Below, one piece after another: positions 19,800 to 30,800 of a stretch of 64,000 nt of DNA (position 1 is the first letter of the stretch; each line of letters begins with the position of its first letter). The position numbers and the translations under genes were made by a program. The DNA lies in contig CANJKZ010000723.1 in assembly GCA_947471745.1 (NCBI GenBank), positions 7,446,501-7,510,500 of the forward strand, written 5' to 3'. This stretch comes from Closterium sp. Naga37s-1. Lineage: Eukaryota > Streptophyta > Zygnematophyceae > Desmidiales > Closteriaceae. The notes beneath the pieces were generated by a model. It was given only the letters and a program-made list of their open reading frames with translations. It was not told where the DNA came from and did not search any database.

Positions 19800-21526
19800 G
19801 CATCACTCGTGGTGTCCCGCCTGTTCGATACGCTTGGGCTGTAGTGGTTGAGCCAGCGGGCTTGGATGACGAGGAGGAGGACGAGGATTGGACTGACCTG
19901 GACCCGGACGTGACAGCTGACCCTGAGAGGCAGTGGGACATAGCGAAGATGACAGTGAAGGAGGCCTTGGGCTGCTGGAAGGGCGACACAGTGAAGGAGG
20001 CGATGGATGAGGAGATGCGGAGCTTGATTGAGCAGGGGACGTGGGAGATGGTTCCGCGTCCGCTAGGGGTGAATGTGATGAAGAACCGCTGGATTTTGAA
20101 CACCAAGTTCCGACCTGATGGGATAGTGGAGCGTGAGAAGGCGAGGCTGGTGGTGAAGGGGTTCACGCAGGTGGCAGGGGTGGACTATGAGGAGACGTAC
20201 GCCCCTGTGGGAAGCTATGTGACGGCGCGTGTGCTTCTGGCGATTGCAGCTGCACTTGATTTGGACCTGATGCAGCTGGATGTGAAGAACGCGTTCCTCC
20301 ATGGCGTGCTGGACCGAGACCTTTACATGGAGCAGCCGAGCTACTACGAGGATGGGACTCCTCGTGTCTGTAAGTTGGTGAAGAGCCTGTATGGGCTCAA
20401 GCAGAGCCCGATGTTGTGGTATGAGGCCTTGGATGGGGTGCTGCTTGGGGCTGGATGGAAGAAGAGCCAAGTGGATGAGGCTCTGTACTTCAAGAGTGAT
20501 GCTGAGGGGGAGATGTGCTGGCTGCTGGTGTATGTGGATGACTTGCTTGCTGCCAGCCGCAGTCAGAGCATGCTGGGGGAGCTGCGTGAGCTGCTGCAGA
20601 GTGCGTTTCAGCTGCGGGAGATTAGCCCTGTGGAGAAGTATCTGGGGTTGCAGCTGATTCGGGACAGGCCTACGAGGAGGCTGTGGCTGCACCAGGGGGC
20701 CTATGTGGACAAGGTCCATAGGCGCTTCTTTGACGGGGAGCAGCCGCTGCGAGTGCCTCGCACCCCTCTTTCCTCTGACCCTTTCAGTATGCAGACCTTC
20801 GAGGATGTGGGATGGCAGTCTCGCCAGGAGGAGGAGTACAGGCAGAAGGTGGGATCCTTGCAGTTCGCGGCCTGTACCACCCGTCCCGACATCTCGTTCG
20901 CCTGCAGCAAGCTGGGGTCGGGCCAGACTGTGCGGAGTGATCAGCACTGGAAGGAGTTGGACCGGTGCTTGACGTACTTGGTGGGGAGCAGGGATGTGGC
21001 GCTGGAGTTTGGTGGTGGGCCGGAGTCCTTGGAGCTGGTGGGCTACGCCGATGCTGATGATGCAGGGGACAAGCAGAACAGGACCAGCACAGGTGGCTAT
21101 GTCTTCGTGCTAGGGGGTGCTGCTGTCTCATGGGCGAGCCAGAGGATTCGTTGCGCCACCCTCTCCTCCACTGAGTCTGAGTACGTTGCTGCTGTGGAGG
21201 CTGGGAAGGAGGCGCGCAGGCTGCGCTTCCTGCTGGCAGAGTTTCAACTACTGAGGAGTGAGGAGCCCACGACTCTCTTTGTGGACAACTCCTCCGCCAT
21301 TTCAGTGGCAGGTGGCATGGGGCTCAAGGGGAGCCTCAAGCACATGGAGCGTCGTCACATGTGGTTGCAGCACATGGTCAAGCGCAGGAAGCTGCAGCTG
21401 CATTACATCCCTACGAGCGAGCAGCCCGCTGACTACCTTACCAAGGCATTGCATTTCCCCGCCTTCAGCCGTTGCTTCGAGGCTATGGGGCAGGTGAGGC
21501 TCTCGAGCGAGGGGAGTGAGACCTAG
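19800..21526 (+). CDS. Reverse transcriptase-RNase H of copia-2
   Basis: Long open frame in a third frame relative to integrase. The palm shows KNRWILNTKF, ARLVVKGFTQ, LMQLDVKNAFLHG, SLYGLKQSP and the catalytic LLVYVDDLLAA with both Asp residues. RNase H has LVGYADADDAGD, SSTESEYVAA, TLFVDNSSAI and PADYLTKAL, ending at a normal stop 21524-21526. All catalytic positions I can check are intact. As part of the polyprotein it has no start of its own; the 5' limit is approximate because a frame change occurs between 19700 and 19850. Confidence 0.9.
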
Positions 21527-21679
21527 ACTCTCCATGATGGGTATGGTGCCATGGCCTATCCATGGCTGGTGCGGTGCGTGTTTGCACTTTGAGAGTGCTT
21601 CGTTTGTGTGTGTGTCCCTTTTCCTTTGGTATGTATGTGTGTATGCATGCCCTGTGATTATAAAGGGCCTTGCTGTAGT

Positions 21680-21691
21680 ATGGCAGGGGAG
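21680..21691 (+). promoter_or_regulatory. Polypurine tract of copia-2
   Basis: GGCAGGGGAG lies directly before the 3' LTR, the expected plus-strand primer position. Confidence 0.7.
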
Positions 21692-22255
21692 TGTTAGAGG
21701 GCCCTACGACGGCAAGGGCCCTCGATGACCTTTGACTTGGCAGGTCGGCGCCTAACGACTGAGTCTACTCGGCACCGACGCACGAGTTCGGTGGCGGTCA
21801 TTAGTGACTACGGGTGACTGTGAGCTACTGCAGCGAACTCGGCGGAATCGGTGCTAGGAATGACGAGTCTTGGGGGTCGTAGGTGCCTTGCTTGTGAGGC
21901 ACGCTGCTCACTTGCTGTGTTGGCAGGAGTAGCGTGCACGGTGAGACATTCCGGTGCCGAGTTGGGTTGGAAATGTGCGGGGCGCGTTCACTCACCTGCA
22001 CAGCACTTTCGTGTGGGTTGGGTTACTCGCAGCGCCACGCAACAATTGTGCAACTCTTGCTTGCCTATATATGTTTGTGTTTGCTTGTGTGTTTGATAGT
22101 TGATATTGCAATTCTACTTGGCCCAAATGCTACTTCAATTCTCACAAAGTCCTTAGAGGCAAACGCTACCAAAACTCTACCAAGTTGCTGGCGCAACATC
22201 ATTCCCATAGCAGAGACTCTCTCACTATCGCTACGCTCTCTAATATATTCCTTCA
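21692..22255 (+). repeat. 3' LTR of copia-2
   Basis: 564 bp, TGTTAG…CCTTCA, matching 15511-16074 with about five substitutions and no indel. Confidence 0.95.
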
Positions 22256-22326
22256 GGTTCTGCCTGTATGGGCGGTTTCATGCCTAACGGTTCCCTCGCT
22301 TGTTTCCTCTGCTGCCTGCCCGCCAG

Positions 22327-23690
22327 GTGCGGCGCTCTTCACTGAGGCCGCGTCTGCATCACTCCTCGCGCCACTCCTCCCACGCGGCGGCGACAGCGTT
22401 TCTCCTGCGTCTGCCGCCAAGGCCAGGCCTTTGGTTTGGCAAGGGAAGACGATCTGTAAGTGTCTGCTGCGCGCTTACTGAGCTCTGTGACTCTCCGTAA
22501 AGCTGGTGGGACGAATCCGAGACTCCTAGTGTCGTTTCCTTACTCGTTTTCGGCCCGTCTTCTTGTTGCGATGTAAGTGCTATGGTATGCCAGTGGCCTG
22601 TTTTGTTTTGAGCGGTGGTGGCCACTTGGCCATTCACGTGCCTGAATATGAATGTGGTTGCTGTGCATGACAGCACTTGCTGTGCATCTGAAAAAACAAA
22701 GAGTCAGCATTTGTGCATGCTAGCACTGTGCTGCTCTTCTGCGACTGTAGTGTGCCCAGAGAACGGTTCTCAAGCCATGGTGCTTCCACCTCTCACCTGC
22801 TATCCTTCCACTGCCCCTGCCTTCCCCATGCACCCGCCCTGATCCCTGCCATGCCATGCCCATGGACAGTTAAGTATGCAGTCAAGCTGCATCCCACGAA
22901 AATAAATGGAAAGTTGGTTGGTGACGAAGGTGCCTCGGGGAAATACATCGTGAAGGCAGTGAGGTGCGTCGTCTCAGTGTGGTTACTTTCTGTTGGTGCT
23001 ATTGTTCCATAGGATCACAAGGACAGGATCAAGAGACCCTGGTTGCACCCTTCATTGCTCTGGTTGCACCCTTCATTGCTCTGGTTGCACCCTTCATTGC
23101 TCTGGTTGCACCCTTCATTGCTCTGGTTGCACCCTTCATTGCTCTGGTTGCACCCTTAATTGCTCTAGTTGCACCCTTCATTGCTCTGGTCGCACCCTTC
23201 ATTGCTCTCGAACTGGTGCCCCCTCTCCTCTCCCCCCTCCCCCCCCCCCCTACCCCCCCCTGGATCACTCTTTTCCCCTGAACCCCCTTGCTGACTCCCA
23301 GACCCTCTACTATCGGCTCACTCTTTGCCCCTCTTTGCGACCCCCTCTCCATGTCCTGTTGGCAGGTATTCAGCAACGTCATACTACATCAAATATACCG
23401 TCTTCATATTGAACATCAGGTCTGGCGGCGAGGCTCCTACCTTAAGTGGCGGAAAATCCTGTGCTGCCACTGTGCTGGGTCAAAGTGGTGTAACTTGGAC
23501 AAACATCACGAGTGATAAGACTGGCCGTCGCAAGCGCTACAGCTTCACTTTCACAGGGGGCGTAGGACCAGGGAGTCTGGCTGATGTACGGAGCGTGATT
23601 AATAGTGCCTTGGGGCAAGGGAAATTTGTGAGGATTGGGTATGGAACGAAGTTTGAGGCTCTCTGCGGGAAGTGGAAGAAACTTATGTAA
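22327..23690 (+). CDS. Small spliced gene of unknown function
   Basis: Not recognised. Three exons join in frame with GT-AG junctions: about 22327-22455 (donor GTAAGT), 22871-22963 (donor GTGCGT) and 23366-23690 (stop TAA). The first encodes an Ala/Ser/Pro/Arg-rich stretch that could be an organelle-targeting or signal region. The others encode a compact basic domain beginning KYAVKLHPTKINGK, through YSATSYYIKYTVFILNI, to a C-terminal GKFVRIGYGTKFEALCG…KWKKLM. The second intron (402 bp) is largely a 21-bp minisatellite. The start codon is unresolved: an upstream ATG frame (15430) has been separated by the copia-2 insertion. No function is proposed. Confidence 0.5.
23039..23208 (+). repeat. 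21-bp minisatellite, 8 copies, in an intron
   Basis: Unit CTGGTTGCACCCTTCATTGCT repeated with exact 21-bp spacing from 23039; the last three copies have single substitutions. Because 21 is a multiple of three it stays open and spells a VAPFIAL repeat, but the flanking exons join better without it. Confidence 0.92.
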
Positions 23691-23989
23691 TTAATGGCTC
23701 AGTTCATGTAATTATGTTTTGTCCAGATTACGAATGTGGATTTTGCATGCTTGTACAGCTACTAAATAGTCTGATTGTCGATGGTGCACCACAATACACC
23801 TAGTCCGCGGTATTTTAACCGCCGCTATCTTAACCACGCGGGGGTACTACTCCGTGGTCAAGATTGAATACAAGGGTAGTTTAACCAATTTATGAGGGTA
23901 GAGTTACGCGTCCCCTTCGCGAGGTCACGTCAGTTGCAACTTTGTTGATGCCAAAGCGCCCCCTATCTCGGAGCACTAAGCGTGGTTTT

Positions 23990-24132
23990 TGTTGAAACAG
24001 CAGGCTAAAACGATAAACAGAAAAGAGAGGTTTTCACTAGCATGCAGTTGAGTACATATAACAGACCCTAATTCAGGCTGTACTCGCTATAGAGTACCCC
24101 ACTGCAGGCTACACAAACATCACATTCTGACA
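23990..24132 (-). repeat. 3' LTR of S2
   Basis: 143 bp, TGTTGAAAC…TTCTGACA. Confidence 0.9.
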
Positions 24133-25286
24133 CACCCCCATAGTCAAAGTGGGGTACAATCAACACAACAAGCAGGCAGAGCAGTAGTTCACAATTATAA
24201 GCAGCGCTAGAGACTATCACAGAGAGCAAGAGAGGAGGAGGAGAAACTGTGAGGGCGAGAAGATGCGAGACGACGGCTGAAGCTGCAGACACACGGGCAA
24301 CAGAAGTGCGCAACACTGTCGCTACCAGGCTAAACCCGGACTACACGGCGACAGGCGCTGCTGGCTCGCTGTGCTCCCACGAGTGCTCACACTGTGGCTA
24401 CCGGGCGCAGAGCCCCGGACTACTCAGGCCACAGGGGGTCGTGGCTCTCTGGACTACCAGGAGTGCTCACACTGTGGCTACCGGGCGCAGAAACCCGGAC
24501 TACTCAGGCCACAGGGGGTCGTGGCTCTCTGGACTTCAGGCGCTGCGGACGACAAGTCGGCTACCTCCGGTCAACCTCCCCCAACTGTCCCACACCCCTT
24601 TCACACACTCCCTGCTGAACCACTAGCACCGCTCACACGCCACCCCCCTCGTACCACTCCGACGGCTCCAACACATCCACCCCCCTCAGCGGCAGCTGCA
24701 GCAGTGGGAGACGGAGGAGGAGGAGGAGCAGGGGACAGCTCACACACACGGCACCCCCATACTCTCCACCCCCAAACCCTAACACAGGAACGCGGGCAGC
24801 AGCGGGGGTGGGGCGCGGTCAGAAGCTCGGGGGACGGCGTGCGGCACAGGGGAAGACGGTACGGGCCGCTCACGGGCCTGGCGCAGGCCGAACGAGCCCG
24901 CGCGCGGGCCTGGCGCAGCCCGTACGAACCGCGCGCGGGCCTGGCGCAGCCCGTACGAGCCGCGCGCAGGCCTGGCGCAGGTCGTACGGGCCGCGCGCGG
25001 GCCTGGCGCAGGTCGCGCGGGACGCTACGGGCGATGGGGGGCGACGCGCGGGTCCCCGGGGGCGCTGCGACGGGCGACGGGGGGCGACGCGCGGATCGAC
25101 GGGGCAGAAAACCGCCGCGCGCCTCGGGGCGCGCGGCAGGAAGAAAAAAACGCTGCGTGCTCCGAGCGCACGGCAGGAAGAAAACGGCGCGCGCCCGAGG
25201 CGCGCTACAGGCAGTAGAGCAGCAGAAGCATCGGGTGGGGCCCACCCACAGGATCGACCCAAGAGGGTCGACCTGCTCTGATACCA

Positions 25287-25429
25287 TGTTGAAACAGCAG
25301 GCTAAAACGATAAACAGAAAAGAGAGGTTTTCACTAGCATGCAGTTGAGTACATATAACAAACCCTAATTCGGGCTGTACTTGCTATAGAGTACCGCACT
25401 GCAGGCTACACAAACATCACATTCTGACA
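25287..25429 (-). repeat. 5' LTR of S2
   Basis: 143 bp, matching 23990-24132, preceded by the tRNA-iMet-type primer site. Confidence 0.9.
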
Positions 25430-25712
25430 GTTTTTCCAAAATAAAAGTGTCTCGGTTGTATTCTAATAGCCCCTAAGTCTCTGGGTGCCCATCCCATTGG
25501 ACAAAAATGCACACTGGATGTTTTAAACGAAAAGGTTCACGTGGTTAAAATACCGCGGACTAGGTGTATTAAAACCGTAGGCTTCGAGTTATTCTCCAGG
25601 ATAGAGAACCATCGTTAAAAGAGTCCAACATGTCAGGGATAAGAGCGAACCTGACAAAATCTTTTTGCATATGGCCTCGCATGTCTTCTGACCGTGAGAA
25701 TTTGAAAGAGTC

Positions 25713-26039
25713 TGTTACGGGTGCAATGAATCGAAGTAGCGAGAATTGCACTAAGGTGTCAAACGAGTACAAAATGTGAGCGAAGGCATGAGCGAACATT
25801 TATACGCGAAACATGCAAACGGTAATGCAGTGCGTGCGAGCTAGCTAGTGCTACGCTGGCAGCGAGGCTCGGGCTAGTCCCGAAGCGTAGGCCGACACGG
25901 CCGGGCCAGCGGTGCGAGGTTTGGCAAAACAGTGCGCGCGAAGTTGGCGAAGTCCTGTTAGCAGTAACGGGCGAAAAACGGCTGCTGCTGTACGCGATGT
26001 TGCAGGGTGCGCTAAGGAATATCGAGAAAATTCCTTACA
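25713..26039 (-). repeat. 3' LTR of the gypsy element
   Basis: 327 bp, TGTTACGGG…CCTTACA on the plus strand. The adjoining C-run at 26042-26052 is the polypurine tract (GAGGGGGGGGG on the minus strand). Confidence 0.92.
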
Positions 26040-26069
26040 CTACCCCCCCCCCTCAAGAAGCCCCCTCCG

Positions 26070-27716
26070 CTACGCGAGTGCGTGTATATCGCGGTAGCCC
26101 CGGCTCCTCACGTACACTTGTAGGGCAGGGTGGTTTTCGATGTTGGCCAGGGGCACCCAGCTGTCCTCAGTTGGCGTGCGATCCTTCCAGCGAACGAGGA
26201 ATTCAATCCTCCTGATTACCGTAAGGTGTCGAATCCGATGGCTCAGGATTTTTTCGGGCTCGATGATCGGCTCCGATGCAGGGCGAGTCATGGATGGCGG
26301 GCGGTGGCGAGGCACTTGGCTTGTGGTTGGGATGTATGGGCGAAACAAGCTGACGTGGAATGAAGGGCTGATGTACCAGTCGGTCGGTAACAGTAGGTGC
26401 GCGGTTACTGGCGTGATCATGTGGCTGATTTGGAATGGGCCACAGTAGCACGGTCGAAGTTTTGGTACGTCGGGCAGTCGCAGATTTTGCGTGTCGAGCA
26501 GTACGTAATCCCCTGACTGGTATGTGACTGGGCGGCGGTGGCTGTCAGCGTTGCGCTTAGCGATGACGTTTGCTTTTTTAATTGCTCCTGCGGCTCTGGT
26601 GCGGGCAGCTTGCAGAGTTTCGGCGAATTGTTGTGCACGTGGTGTTGGGTTGTCCGAACTCGGCGTCATGGGCACTATAGGATTTTGCCCGTAGTTCAGG
26701 TAGAAGGGGGACTGCTGCGTCGTCGCTGACGTGGCGTTATTGTACGCGAACTCGATCAGCGGCAGCTGCTGCTCCCAAGTCGTGGGGTCGTCGCACGTGG
26801 CACGAATCAACTGCTCCATCGTCTGATTCGTCCGCTCCGTTTGACCGTCGGTCTCGGGGTGGTACGACGAACTGAACTGTAGCCTGGTCCCGAACTGCTC
26901 CCAGAGGTTCTTCCAGAAATTGCTGGTGAACTTCGTGTCCCTGTCGCTGATAATCGCTGCTGGTATCCCATGCAGGCGAACAACGGCTGCGATGAACAGG
27001 CGAGCGGTCTCCTCGGCTGAGATCGACTTTTTGCACGCAGCGAAGTGTGCCATCTTCGTCAACCTGTCAATGACGACCATCACCGCGTCGTTACCCCCAG
27101 GGTTCGAAGGTAACCCTGTGACGAAGTCCGTGGTAACCTGCTGCCAGGCGCGCTCGAGCGGTAATATCGGCTGCAATTGACCCGCCTTCCGCTTCCTCGA
27201 GCTCTTCATCACCTGACACGTGGGGCACGAGCCCACGTGCTGCTGCACGTCGGTCAACAGCTCCGGCCAGTAGTAATACCGCTGCAGTTGCTGTCGCGTT
27301 TTTTCTACCCCAAAATGTCCCGAGGTAATTCCGTCGTGTGCCTCCTGCAGTAACACTCCCTCAGAAGTGAGTACGCGGGTACCCAGATGCGGTTGGTGCC
27401 TGTTTTTACGTAATAGTTCTGTGAATTTCCGGTCGTGAAAAATGGGTTGGTGCGGTATCCGTGGGTGAATAGGCCTGTTAAAAGCGGGTTGGTTTGGGCG
27501 AGTAGGATGGCATGGAGTTGGGCGGTAGGGCGGGTGAGTGCGTCGGCGATGTTGGATGCGCCTTTCTTGTACGTAACCGTGTAGTGGAAATTGGACTCGA
27601 GGTAGTCCAACCAGCGAATCTGTCGTGGATTGAGATTTGGTTGGGCGCGTAGGTACTGTAGGGATCGGTGGTCTGTCCGTACTGTCACGTCGGCGCCAGT
27701 CAGGTAACACCGCCAA
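26070..27716 (-). pseudogene. gypsy integrase with C-terminal chromodomain
   Basis: The open frame covers the HHCC zinc domain (H-D-G-I-T-S-G-H … C-P-T-C), the catalytic core TDFVTGLPS, SDRDTKFTS and ETDGQTERTN carrying D-D-E, a C-terminal linker (LRPCYCGPFQI, the GPY/F-like region) and a chromodomain (about 26080-26220; IEFLVRWKD, DSWVPLANI). Chromodomains steer chromovirus integration to modified chromatin. The frame itself is long, but it is disconnected from the upstream RNase H by a frame change, so it would not be made as part of a polyprotein. Confidence 0.88.
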
Positions 27717-27931
27717 ACCTTGAACGCGTGCACGATCGCCAACATTCCGCGGTCGTGTATCGGGTAGTTGCGTTCGGGCGGGTGCAGCTTGCGGGACTCA
27801 TACGCGATTGGCTGGAGGCCGTTCCCGAAATCCTGCAACAGTACTGCTCCCACAGCGATGTCACTTGCGTCAGTGATGAGCTCGAACGGACGGTGTGGAT
27901 CGGCGATGTGAAGCACGGGCGGTGAGCACAA
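27305..27931 (-). pseudogene. gypsy RNase H
   Basis: Visible motifs are LITDASDIAVGAVL (first catalytic Asp), IHDRGMLAIVHAF and VRTDHRSLQYL. In the second motif Gly stands where the family has the catalytic Glu (usually DREL/DKEL), so activity would be lost. The frame is followed downstream by a Pro/Thr-rich region leading into integrase. Confidence 0.85.
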
Positions 27932-28089
27932 AATGTTGTTTAGGGCCGAGAAGGCAGCTTACTCTTTCTCCCCCCACGTGTACTCAACCCCCTTCCTCAG
28001 CAGGTCTGTCAGCGGGGTAGTCAGCTTCGCCATGTCGGGGACGAACCGGCGCACGTAGTTGACGAACCCCAAAAAACTCTGCAACTCGG

Positions 28090-28749
28090 TCAAGTTGGTC
28101 GGCGCGTGCCACGCTTGAATCGTCGCAATTTCTTCGGGTCTATTTCCACTCTTGCAGCTGAAATAACGTGTCCCAAAAACTCCGGGCGGTCCTGTAAAAA
28201 CTCACACTTAGATGCTTTTGTCAGTAGGCGGTTCTCACTCAGTATTTTAAAAACTGCTTCGATGTCCTGTAAGTGCTGTGCTCTGTCAGGGCTGTAAATC
28301 AGTATGTCGTCCAGGTATACTATGACGCACTTATCTAAGAGCGGGCGAAAAGCTTCGTTCATGGTCATTTGAAAAGTGGCTGGGGCGTTGGTCAGTCCGA
28401 AGGGCATGACGGTGTATTCGAAGGATCCGTAGCGTGTGCGAAATGCGGTCTTAGGGCAGTCGGGCGGGTTGACGCGAATCTGGTGGTAACCCCCTCGGAG
28501 GTTGATTTTCGAGAAAACTCGTGCTGTGCGCAGTTGGTCGATCAGTTCGTCGGCTCGCGGGATGGGGTAACGGGATTTGATGGTAACCCTGTTCAGTGCT
28601 TTGTAGTCTATGCACATGCGAAATCCCCCGTCTTTTTTCGGTGTGAACAGTATCGGTGCTGCGAAAGGTGACGAACTAGGGCGAATGAATTCCTTCTTGA
28701 GCAGGTAATCGAGCTGCTTCCTCAGTTCGTCCAGTTCGGGCTGGGTCAG
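28090..28749 (-). pseudogene. gypsy reverse transcriptase
   Basis: Contains the palm motifs: MCIDYKALNRVT, FSKINLRGGYHQIRV, PFGLTNAPATFQ, the catalytic VIYLDD-type box (VYLDDILIYS) and FLGHVIS. The first catalytic Asp (family consensus KIDLRSGYHQ) is Asn here. An in-frame TGA at 28750-28752 separates it from the protease, a frameshift near 28125 ends the frame, and another stop (TAA, about 27961) follows in the connection region. Confidence 0.88.
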
Positions 28750-28752
28750 TCA

Positions 28753-29475
28753 GAAATGTCGCTGTACTGTTGGCTGTGCCCCCGGTTCTAACTCTATCCT
28801 GTGGTCGTGCGGTCGCTGAGGTGGCAGTCCCGTCGGTAAATCGTCCAGGAAAATGTCACTGTACTGCTTCAACAGTGCTGCCAGATCACTCAGTACGTCG
28901 GCCAGCAGTTTCAGTAAATCCCCTCCTCTGTCTGCTGCCTCGGCTTCCCGAATGTCGACCGCGTACACGTCAGCTCCTGCCGCTACGGCGCGTTTCATCA
29001 TGATCGCGTTGACACGCACTGACGAAGACTCAGGCGAGCCCCAGCGAGGTAAGGCGATGTTGTTACCGTTCACTCGCACGGTGCAGTCACCCGTCGTCCA
29101 GTCGATTTGCGGATTGTGTCGTCGCAGCCAATCACGCCCGAGTAAAATATCGGTTCCGTCGAGGGTCGTTGCGAGCATTTCCTGGCTAAACGTGAAGTTA
29201 CCCCCACATCGAATCCGAACCCGGTCTACGCGTTCCCGTATTGCCAACGGCCTGCCGTCTACCAGTCTTGCGTCGATCTCAGGTAAACATCTGTCAAGTG
29301 GCAGTCGCAGTTTTTGTGCTGTAGCAGTGTTGATGAGGCTGTGGCTGGTTCCCCCGTCTACGAAGATTTTATTTAAGTCCGTCCCGATTTTCCCACTAAG
29401 CAGTATGGGGCTGTCTACCGTAGTCCCCTCCTTATTCGGCCGAGTGTGGTCGATTGCGTGAACCGGCAGAATCAC
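28753..29475 (-). pseudogene. gypsy protease region
   Basis: Retropepsin-like segment with FVDGGTSHSLIN (catalytic Asp retained; D-G-G variants occur in plant gypsy elements) and DILLGRDWL, the second conserved block. It overlaps no other frame and leads into the reverse transcriptase through an in-frame TGA. It would cut the polyprotein. Confidence 0.82.
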
Positions 29476-29534
29476 TCGGTGAGGGTCGGTTGGGTCGGGC
29501 GAGCGGCGTGACCTGTCAGTAGAGGGCCCGTCTG

Positions 29535-30695
29535 CTACTGACTCCCAGCGTTTCCCTGCTTCTTGGTCTGTTTCTGCTGCTCAGCTTCCCCCTTTCCCTT
29601 AGCGTTTTCCGGGCATTCGCTCTTGCGATGTCCCGGCCGGTTGCACGCAAAGCAGCGCCCTTTGAACGGTGCGGCAGCGGCATTTGCGGCGACAGCACGT
29701 ATCGTGGCGCCCTCGTTCGTCCCACGAGGCCGATGTCCCCAATGGCTGCTTCCGTAGGACCCCGGTCTCGGTCGGCGGAATAAGTCGAGTTTCTCTGCCA
29801 TAGCGAGAATTTCTTGAAAGTCGGTGACGCCGCGAAGATGGATTTCCTGAGCGATGTCCTGCTTTAGGCCGCCGATGTAGCGGTCGATGCGCTCGCTCTC
29901 GTGCATATATCCCACCTGCTCGCATAGCGCCAGAAATCCGCTCGTATAATCTTGGACGGAACCGAGTTGGCGCCAAGTGCGGAGCTTCTGTCGCGCCCCG
30001 ATCGAAGCCGCGATTGGCTCGAACCGAGCGCGTAGACCTGCGCACCACGCGTCCCACGTGCGATACTGGGGCACCTCCACGAAATACGACGGCGCCCAGG
30101 GTCCGGTTTGTCCTTCCCGTGTCGGTAGAGTCGCGTAGTCTACCGGCTTCGTGACGATGACGCGCCACTAGTCCATGGTGGGTCCTCGCAGCAACGACAC
30201 GGCGTAGCGAATCTTCGCCGTATCCTCCGAGACGTAGTTCGCGTCGAAGAAAACGTTCAACGTGAAGAGCCACGCCTGGACGGTAGGACCACCCCGCTGA
30301 CTTGGGTCAAAGCATGGCGGACGCTGCGGCTTTAGCGGCATCGGCGACGGAAGAGTTGATTCGCCGGCTGGCACTGAAATCGTGACCCGAGGCTGAGTCC
30401 TTGCCGCATTTGTCGCGTCGGGGTGTGTCGTGCCGTGGTCGTCGTCTCCGTCATGGCGGACGACGCCATTACTTGCAGCGCTCGCGGGTTGCCCCACACT
30501 TCCGTGCTGTGATGTCTGTGGTGCGGGCTGAATCGGAGTGCCAGGTGCTTGGGATTGTGCCCGTGTGAGGTCGTTTTGCAGGGACGAGCGTTCTGCCATC
30601 AGCGTCGCAATTTCCTCGGCGCTCTCGCGTATTTGTCGCAGCAGATCGTTCAAGTGCTCCTGCGTGAGAGTCGTGACGTCGATATGTTCAGCCAT
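29535..30695 (-). pseudogene. gypsy Gag with an internal stop
   Basis: Starts at ATG 30695 with a coiled-coil-like N-terminus (LLRQIRESAEEIATLMAERS), then a Ser/Pro/Thr linker and the retrotransposon Gag domain (PTVQAWLFTLNVFF … WDAWCAGLRARFEP). An in-frame TAG at 30168-30170 interrupts the domain, and the same frame then continues to a CCHC knuckle (C-F-A-C-N-R-P-G-H-R-K-S-E-C) and a stop at 29535. One substitution is enough to explain the break. Confidence 0.87.
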
Positions 30696-30800
30696 TTCGA
30701 AGGGCGTCGGCTCGTCTTAGTCTAGGCGCAGTTGTGGCTGCACGCGTTTACGAGAGAACGCGAGGACATCGGCTCCTAGGTGCTAAGGTACGTGAGTCCC

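Larger units (their letters stand above)
15511..22255 (+). mobile_element. Complete Ty1/copia LTR retrotransposon (copia-2)
   Basis: 6,745 bp with 564-bp LTRs at both ends and a perfect 5-bp target duplication GGTTC (15506-15510 and 22256-22260). The internal order is Gag, protease, integrase, reverse transcriptase, RNase H. The LTRs differ at about five positions by eye (roughly 99% identical), so insertion was recent on an evolutionary scale. Even so, the pol region carries several frame breaks and Gag ends in an in-frame TAG. Confidence 0.95.
23990..25429 (-). mobile_element. Short non-autonomous LTR retrotransposon (element S2)
   Basis: 1,440 bp with 143-bp terminal repeats at 23990-24132 and 25287-25429 (about four differences) and target duplication GTTTT (23985-23989 and 25430-25434). 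The minus-strand primer site TGGTATCAGAGC is at 25275-25286. A purine tract adjoins the left LTR. The interior has a roughly 79-bp tandem duplication near 24390-24535 and a GC-rich array with the word GGGCCTGGCGCAG repeated about five times at 24870-25020. No protein domain seen. It is inserted in the inverted-repeat element. Confidence 0.92.
23797..25566. mobile_element. Inverted-repeat DNA element (MITE-like) interrupted by a nested LTR element
   Basis: Perfect 24-bp terminal inverted repeats beginning CACCTAGTCCGCGG lie at 23797-23820 and 25543-25566, each flanked by TA, which fits a Tc1/mariner-type TA target. Without the nested S2 element the unit would be about 325 bp and non-coding, so it would depend on a transposase elsewhere. 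The superfamily is inferred only from the TA flank. Confidence 0.75.

Noticed and set aside
23039..23208. CRISPR-like array
   Set aside because: Head-to-tail units without spacers, in a eukaryotic intron; it is a minisatellite.
23029..23382. KGATRAM repeat protein on the minus strand
   Set aside because: Translation of the 21-bp minisatellite in a multiple-of-three register, inside an intron.
24601..25348. Several Arg/Gly/Ala-rich frames on both strands
   Set aside because: They lie in the GC-rich interior of the short LTR element S2, with no domain and tandem-repeat composition.
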